Below are positions 6,476-9,870 of a DNA stretch of 9,870 nucleotides, piece after piece. The notes under the pieces are model-generated. The model searched no databases, was not told the origin of the DNA, and saw nothing but the letters and a program-made list of their open reading frames with translations. Position 1 is the stretch's first letter; each line of letters opens with the position of its first letter. Origin of the DNA: Pseudomonadota bacterium (GTDB taxonomy: Bacteria; Pseudomonadota; Alphaproteobacteria; Rhizobiales; Xanthobacteraceae); assembly GCA_021823875.1 (NCBI GenBank), contig JAKAMD010000100.1:1-9870 (forward strand), read 5' to 3'. Position numbers and translations under genes: made by a program.

Positions 6476-6562
6476 CGTCATGGCCGGGCTTGTCCCGGCC
6501 ATCCACGGTATTTTACGGGGTGCCGCAACACGTGGATGCTCGCGATAAGCGCGGGCATGACG
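6476..6562. repeat. Palindromic intergenic (REP/BIME-like) repeat made of two facing hairpins
   Basis: Two 32-base arms (6476-6507 and 6531-6562) are inverted copies matching at 26 of 32 positions, separated by 23 bases. Each arm is itself a hairpin with a nine-pair stem and a five-base loop: ATGGCCGGG / CCCGGCCAT (6480-6488 / 6494-6502) is perfect; ATGCTCGCG / CGCGGGCAT (6536-6544 / 6550-6558) has one wobble. The sequence resembles the CGTCATGGCCGGGC...CATCCACG repeats scattered through Bradyrhizobium-type genomes. It lies just after mipZ and may stabilise or end that transcript. Confidence 0.8.
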
Positions 6563-6580
6563 ACGCTTTGAGGCTTGCGC

Positions 6581-6598
6581 GGGACGCGACAGCGTCCC
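6581..6598. terminator. Perfect seven-pair hairpin between mipZ and the VWA gene
   Basis: GGGACGC (6581-6587), loop GACA, GCGTCCC (6592-6598), then ATTTAG. The short T-stretch makes it a weak terminator candidate for mipZ. It also sits immediately upstream of the -10-like element at 6607, so an operator role is an equal alternative. Confidence 0.4.
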
Positions 6599-6606
6599 AT
6601 TTAGTG

Positions 6607-6612
6607 TAAACT
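6607..6612 (+). promoter_or_regulatory. -10-like element implying a leaderless VWA-gene transcript
   Basis: TAAACT ends seven bases before the ATG at 6620, so transcription would start at or very near the start codon. The intervening CTCTGTC has no Shine-Dalgarno. No good -35 is visible; the expected -35 zone lies inside the hairpin at 6581-6598. Confidence 0.35.
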
Positions 6613-6619
6613 CTCTGTC

Positions 6620-7324
6620 ATGAGCAAAGACCAAACCCCGGCGCCGGCCTCTTCGAGGCCTGAGATCGACGCCTTCCTAGAACAGGTGCGCGCACTCGGG
6701 CCGGCGGTGACTGCCGGCAAGCGCGGGCGGCTGATCTTCGCGCTCGACGCCACCATGAGCCGGCAACCGACCTGGGACACCGCCTGCGCGCTGCAGGGCG
6801 ATATGTTCCGCGAGGCGGCGAGTGCCGGCGGGCTCGACATCCAACTCGTCTATTTCCGCGGGTTCAACGAATGCCGCGCCTCCGGCTGGGTGCAGACCGG
6901 CGAGAAGCTTGCCGCGCTGATGGGCCGCATCGACTGCCGCGGCGGCCACACCCAGATCGGCCGGGTGCTCGCTCACGCCCGCCAGGAACATGGCAACGAG
7001 CCCGTGCAAGCGCTGGTCTATGTCGGCGATGCCATGGAGGAGAAGATCGACGATCTGTGCCTGACCGCCGGCGAGCTCGGCCTGCTGGGAGTGCCGGCCT
7101 TCATGTTCCAGGAGGGCTATGACGCGGTGGCCGAGCAGGCCTATCGCGAGATCGCGCGGCTGTCGCGCGGCGCCTATTGCCGCTTCGACGTCGGCGCGGC
7201 CCATGAATTAGGCGAATTGCTGCGGGCGGTCGCCGCCTATGCCGCTGGCGGGCGTCAGGCGCTCGCTGCCTTGTCGTCGCGCCGGTCAGGCGCGGCGCAG
7301 AAACTCTTGGCGCAGTTAGGCTGA
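6620..7324 (+). CDS. VWA-domain protein with MIDAS-like metal site, function unknown
   Basis: The 234-residue product has no signal peptide or membrane segment, so it is probably cytoplasmic. The von Willebrand A fold is suggested by three spaced elements: RLIFALDATMSR (37-48, giving a DxTxS metal motif with D43 and S47), the conserved Thr in GGHTQIG (108-114), and ALVYVGDAMEE (131-141, with D137). Together they fit a metal-ion-dependent adhesion site that would hold a partner protein or scaffold a complex. Residues 1-36 precede the fold and 195-234 form an Ala-rich helical tail. There is no ribosome binding site before the ATG. The stop is one base from the next gene's ATG, so the two are surely cotranscribed and probably act together; a VWA protein paired with a J-protein suggests handling of a protein complex, which is inference. 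Confidence 0.8.
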   Translation: MSKDQTPAPASSRPEIDAFLEQVRALGPAVTAGKRGRLIFALDATMSRQPTWDTACALQGDMFREAASAGGLDIQLVYFRGFNECRASGWVQTGEKLAALMGRIDCRGGHTQIGRVLAHARQEHGNEPVQALVYVGDAMEEKIDDLCLTAGELGLLGVPAFMFQEGYDAVAEQAYREIARLSRGAYCRFDVGAAHELGELLRAVAAYAAGGRQALAALSSRRSGAAQKLLAQLG

Positions 7325-7325
7325 C

Positions 7326-8027
7326 ATGCCCGCGCTGTTCTTCGGCATTCTGGTGCTGGTGTTGGCGCTATGGGCGCTCAACGTCATTTCCAAGGTCGAC
7401 CCGCGCATCGGCGCGCGCGTGATGAAGGCGGCCGGTGGCGTGGTGGCGCTGGGGTTCGCCGTCTTCCTGTTCCTGCGCGGCGAGCTCGGCATCGCCATCC
7501 CGCTCGGCATCTTCGGGCTCGGCCTGTTGGGTTGGATGCCGTTTGGACCGGCCGGCTTTTCCGACCGCACGCAGAAGAGCGGGGGAAAGACCTCGCGTGT
7601 GCGCTCGGCTTATCTCGAGATGCAGCTCGACCACGACAGCGGTGCCATGCGGGGCATGATCGTTGCCGGTCGTCACAAGGGCATTTCGCTCGACCGGCTC
7701 GACATCAAGACGCTGGTCGGCCTGCTCGCCGGGTTCGACGAGCAGAGCCGCGCATTATTGATGGCGTATCTTGACCGCCGGGAGCCCCGCTGGCGTGAAA
7801 ACGCGCAGGGAGATACGGCAGCGGGGAGCGGAGCGTCGTCCACCGGCAAAATGTCGGAGGAGGAGGCTTACCAGATCCTTGGCCTGCAGCGCGGAGCGAG
7901 CGCTGAGGCCATCAGCAGCGCGCACCGGACGCTCATGAAGAAATTCCATCCCGACCAGGGGGGGACGACGTATCTTGCCGCTCGCATCAACGAGGCCAAG
8001 GACACCCTTCTTCGTCGTCATCGCTGA
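7326..8027 (+). CDS. Membrane-anchored J-domain (DnaJ/TIM14-like) protein
   Basis: A J-protein stimulates a DnaK (Hsp70) ATPase and directs it to clients, here at the membrane. The 233 residues hold an N-terminal hydrophobic helix (about 3-20), a hydrophobic hairpin (about 36-71), and a soluble central segment (about 92-156: SAYLEMQLDHDSGAMRG through LLMAYLDRREPRW) of a type I recall beside J domains in alphaproteobacterial proteins. A low-complexity linker (160-175) leads to a C-terminal J domain (179-232). The HPD signature is at 208-210 (KKFHPDQGG), after YQILGLQRGASAEAISSAHR. The glycine/phenylalanine and zinc regions of true DnaJ are absent, so this is a specialised co-chaperone like TIM14/DjlA and not the general DnaJ. 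The ATG follows the VWA stop by one base, with a weak TTAGG five bases before it, suggesting translational coupling. Confidence 0.88.
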   Translation: MPALFFGILVLVLALWALNVISKVDPRIGARVMKAAGGVVALGFAVFLFLRGELGIAIPLGIFGLGLLGWMPFGPAGFSDRTQKSGGKTSRVRSAYLEMQLDHDSGAMRGMIVAGRHKGISLDRLDIKTLVGLLAGFDEQSRALLMAYLDRREPRWRENAQGDTAAGSGASSTGKMSEEEAYQILGLQRGASAEAISSAHRTLMKKFHPDQGGTTYLAARINEAKDTLLRRHR

Positions 8028-8082
8028 TGTACTCCTTACAAAACACCATCAGCGGCTCCTTCACTCACTCTCGTCGACGCGC

Positions 8083-8104
8083 TCTTGTTATCGGATCTTG
8101 TTAT
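8083..8104. repeat. Nine-base direct repeat TCTTGTTAT in the convergent intergenic region
   Basis: TCTTGTTAT occurs at 8083-8091 and 8096-8104, separated by CGGA (13-base period). It lies between the J-protein stop and the carboxypeptidase stop. No clear bidirectional terminator is visible in this 105-base gap. Its role is unknown. Confidence 0.5.
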
Positions 8105-8132
8105 GGAGGCCGGTCGCTTACTGCACCTGGCT

Positions 8133-9638
8133 TCAGTTTTTCAGCAGCATGCAGGGGATATCGCTGCGTTTGAGATACTTGCAGGCGGCCTGCGCCTGAG
8201 TTTTGTCGAGCCCGGCAAAACGGGCGCGGTAAAACGATTTTTCGCCTTTGGCGACCCGCTCGGTAAAGGGATCGGCCTTGCCGAGTTGATGCGTGGCCTT
8301 GAGGCGCGCCTTTTCCAGCCGTACTTTCGCTTCGTGTTCGTCGTCAAAGGCGCCGACCTGGATCATCCAGCCGGTATGCTCCTTGGCGCTGGCCGGCGCG
8401 GTGTGCAGCGCGGTCTTGGCGGAAAGGGACGCAACACTCTCCGGCTTGGCGACAGGCAACGGCGCGCGTTTGACGGTTGCGACAGTGGTGATGGTTGGTT
8501 TCTCGGCGGTGGAGGGCATCTGCTCGAGCTTGCGGGCATCGAGCGACAGCGGCGCCAGCGAGGCCGTGTGCATGGTAGATGGCTGCACCAGCACGGTCTT
8601 GACCGGAGTCGGATTGATCGGTGCGGTCGAGCCAAGCTTGGGCGCGGCCGTCGTCGGCAATTCGGGCGCCGGCGTCGGCAACGGCGACACGCTGGCGAGC
8701 TTGGTCTTGCCTTCCCAGCCCTCGACCACCAGCGGAGCGGTGCGCTTTGTCGAGGCAACCTTGATGTTGTCGTCGATCAGACCTTTAACGCGCGCGTCAC
8801 GCGCGCGGGCGGTACGGCCGCCGAACATCACGACCACGAGATGACGGTGGTTACGGCGAACGTCGATGGCGATGTTGAAGCCGGAAGCGTGGATGTAGCC
8901 TGTTTTGATGCCATCGACGCCGTCGACGTGGCCGAGCATGTGGTTATGGTTGCGCATCGCCTCGCCGCGATAGACGAAGTGCTGGGTGGAGAAATAATGG
9001 AAATAGGTAGGGAACCGGTCCTGCAACGCACGCGCCAGGATGGCCTGGTCGTGCGCGGTGGTGAGTTGCTGGCTGTCGGGCAGCCCCGACGCGTTGTGGT
9101 AATTGGTGCGCATCATGCCAAGCGCGCGCGCCTTGGCGGTCATCATGTGGGCAAATTCCAGTTCACTGCCGCCGAGGGCTTCGGCCACCACCACGGCGAC
9201 GTCGTTGGCCGATTTGGTGACGATTGATTTGATCGCGTCCTCGACCGCGATGCTCTGCCCGGGCTTCAAGCCGAGTTTGGAAGGGGCCATGGAGGCCGCA
9301 TGGGCGGACACCGGCAATTCGGTGGTCATCTTGATCTTGCCCTCCTGCAGCCGCTCGAACAGCAGGTAGAGCGTCATCATCTTGGTGAGCGAGGCGGGGT
9401 GGCGCAGGCTGTCGGCATTGGCCGCGGCCATTATCTTACCGGAATTGGCATCGACCACGATCGAGGCATAAGGCGGCTGATAGCGGTGGACAACGTGATG
9501 GGTGCGATGATGGCGCACATGGTGGCGCCGAGAACGCGCATCGGCATCGCCGACGACCGTTGTGATCGCGAACAGGGCCAGCAGACCCACAGTGCTCCAA
9601 CGGAATCCACTTTGGAATCCGGCTACCCGACGCAACAT
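8133..9638 (-). CDS. D-alanyl-D-alanine carboxypeptidase (PBP5/DacF-type) with C-terminal SPOR domain
   Basis: This periplasmic penicillin-binding protein removes the terminal D-Ala from peptidoglycan stem peptides. The 501-residue product starts with a signal peptide (about 1-35, hydrophobic STVGLLALFAITTVV, likely cut after ADA). A His/Arg-rich stretch follows (RSRRHHVRHHRTHHVVHRY, 35-53), then the peptidase S11 domain (about 55-290) with SLTK (83-86, nucleophile Ser83), SAN (143-145) and KTG (245-247). A long Pro/Thr/Ala-rich linker (about 300-420) leads to a SPOR domain (about 422-500, WMIQVGAFDDEHEAKVRLEKARLK). SPOR domains bind glycans stripped of peptides at the division septum, so the enzyme probably works at the constriction site. 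The usual C-terminal amphipathic anchor of E. coli PBP5 is replaced by the SPOR module. I chose the ATG at 9638 because it has a strong GGGGAG and starts the signal peptide; the open frame to 9797 is upstream noise. Confidence 0.93.
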   Translation of the reverse strand: MLRRVAGFQSGFRWSTVGLLALFAITTVVGDADARSRRHHVRHHRTHHVVHRYQPPYASIVVDANSGKIMAAANADSLRHPASLTKMMTLYLLFERLQEGKIKMTTELPVSAHAASMAPSKLGLKPGQSIAVEDAIKSIVTKSANDVAVVVAEALGGSELEFAHMMTAKARALGMMRTNYHNASGLPDSQQLTTAHDQAILARALQDRFPTYFHYFSTQHFVYRGEAMRNHNHMLGHVDGVDGIKTGYIHASGFNIAIDVRRNHRHLVVVMFGGRTARARDARVKGLIDDNIKVASTKRTAPLVVEGWEGKTKLASVSPLPTPAPELPTTAAPKLGSTAPINPTPVKTVLVQPSTMHTASLAPLSLDARKLEQMPSTAEKPTITTVATVKRAPLPVAKPESVASLSAKTALHTAPASAKEHTGWMIQVGAFDDEHEAKVRLEKARLKATHQLGKADPFTERVAKGEKSFYRARFAGLDKTQAQAACKYLKRSDIPCMLLKN

Positions 9639-9644
9639 CCCGCT

Positions 9645-9650
9645 CTCCCC
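9645..9650 (-). promoter_or_regulatory. Ribosome binding site of the SPOR carboxypeptidase
   Basis: On the minus strand GGGGAG is followed six bases later by the ATG at 9638. It fixes the start at the signal-peptide methionine, not at the upstream in-frame Met at 9797. Confidence 0.7.
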
Positions 9651-9736
9651 AACGCCTCTCGATTGCGCGCTCGCTAGCCCAGCATTCGGGCCGAATTGTA
9701 ACGTTGCGGCAGCGCGACAACTTAGGACCCTATGAG

Positions 9737-9756
9737 AACAGGGTTTACATCCTGTT
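9737..9756. promoter_or_regulatory. Inverted repeat AACAGG-N8-CCTGTT (possible operator A)
   Basis: AACAGG (9737-9742) and CCTGTT (9751-9756) are perfect inverted six-mers eight bases apart, about 100 bases upstream of the carboxypeptidase start. A near copy lies at 9831-9849. A second, shorter inverted pair ACCCT/AGGGT (9727-9731 / 9740-9744) overlaps it. Confidence 0.45.
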
Positions 9757-9782
9757 AATCTAATTCCCTGGATTTTAAAGGA

Positions 9783-9825
9783 TTTTTTGCACTGCAAAAA
9801 AACTGCTTGACTTTTGTGCAGTGCG
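9783..9825. promoter_or_regulatory. Two TGC-N3-GC(A/G) elements, possible PhaR (PHB-responsive) operators
   Basis: The first is a 19-base perfect palindrome around a single C, TTTTTTGCACTGCAAAAAA (9783-9801), with core TGCACTGCA (9788-9796). The second is TGCAGTGCG (9817-9825), sharing the eight-mer GCACTGCA in inverted orientation. Centres are 29 bases apart. The core TGC-N3-GCA agrees with the CTGC-N3-GCAG type of site known for the polyhydroxybutyrate regulator PhaR at phasin promoters. The regulated gene would lie to the right of the window. Confidence 0.5.
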
Positions 9826-9832
9826 GTATAAA
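9807..9832 (+). promoter_or_regulatory. Promoter-like sequence reading out of the window to the right
   Basis: TTGACT (9807-9812) and TATAAA (9827-9832) are good hexamers but only 14 bases apart, shorter than the usual 16-18. The second TGC element (9817-9825) fills the spacer, so a protein bound there would block polymerase. No coding start is visible before base 9870. Confidence 0.45.
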
Positions 9833-9849
9833 CAGGCGCGTATCCTGTA
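9831..9849. promoter_or_regulatory. Inverted repeat AACAGG-N7-CCTGTA (possible operator B)
   Basis: AACAGG (9831-9836) and CCTGTA (9844-9849) match in five of six pairs and are followed by AAT, as in operator A (CCTGTTAAT versus CCTGTAAT). It overlaps the end of the TATAAA element at 9827, where a bound repressor would interfere with rightward transcription. Confidence 0.4.
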
Positions 9850-9870
9850 ATAGGGCCGGGTTCCGGGCCT

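Noticed and set aside
8085..9227. 380-codon plus-strand open frame
   Set aside because: It is antisense to the SPOR carboxypeptidase, and the product is Arg/Gly-rich with no recognisable domain.
9639..9797. 53-codon N-terminal extension of the carboxypeptidase starting at 9797
   Set aside because: It would put a non-hydrophobic stretch before a normal signal peptide, and the downstream ATG at 9638 has a strong ribosome binding site. The region also holds the regulatory repeats.
1..9870. CRISPR array, tRNA/rRNA, insertion sequence, prophage or toxin-antitoxin pair
   Set aside because: I saw no regularly spaced repeats, RNA-gene signatures, transposase or integrase motifs, or small paired toxin-like genes. 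Gene content and composition are uniform except for the AT-rich block at 1820-1873.

Overview
The window reads as ordinary chromosome of a GC-rich alphaproteobacterium, most likely Hyphomicrobiales (Bradyrhizobium / Rhodopseudomonas / Xanthobacteraceae-like). The evidence is the MipZ division regulator, the DUF1489 protein, a chemoreceptor ending in an alphaproteobacterial xWxxF tail, and a palindromic intergenic repeat of the kind seen in Bradyrhizobium-type genomes. These assignments come from recognising sequence families by eye; no database search was run. I see no phage, insertion sequence, CRISPR array, tRNA or rRNA.

Layout. 1-1349 (+) is the 3' two thirds of a biotin-dependent acyl-CoA carboxylase alpha subunit, best fit methylcrotonyl-CoA carboxylase, followed by a small two-helix membrane protein (1377-1625). 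1626-1999 has no convincing gene but ends in a strikingly AT-rich block with seven TTAA tetramers, upstream of a chemoreceptor (2000-3874) whose periplasmic domain carries a c-type haem motif CVGCH. A DUF1489 gene (4070-4507) converges on panC (4524-5375, minus). panC is divergent from mipZ (5530-6450, plus), and the shared intergenic region holds a CtrA-like TTAACCAT half-site. A structured palindromic repeat (6476-6562) and a second hairpin (6581-6598) separate mipZ from a two-gene unit: a MIDAS-type VWA protein (6620-7324) and a membrane-anchored J-domain protein (7326-8027). Convergent to that unit is a D,D-carboxypeptidase with a C-terminal SPOR domain (8133-9638, minus).

The last 230 bases are a dense regulatory region. 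They hold two TGC-N3-GC(A/G) elements resembling PhaR (polyhydroxybutyrate regulator) sites, a promoter-like sequence pointing out of the window, and two ACAGG/CCTGT inverted repeats. My inference is that a phasin gene begins just beyond the right edge.

Functionally the window is mixed: leucine/acyl-CoA catabolism, redox or gas chemosensing, pantothenate synthesis, division-site placement (MipZ) and septal peptidoglycan trimming (SPOR carboxypeptidase). I found no clearly new multi-gene system. The least understood items are the VWA + membrane J-protein pair, the haem chemoreceptor with its AT-rich control region, the compensated palindromic repeat, and the paired operators at the right edge.
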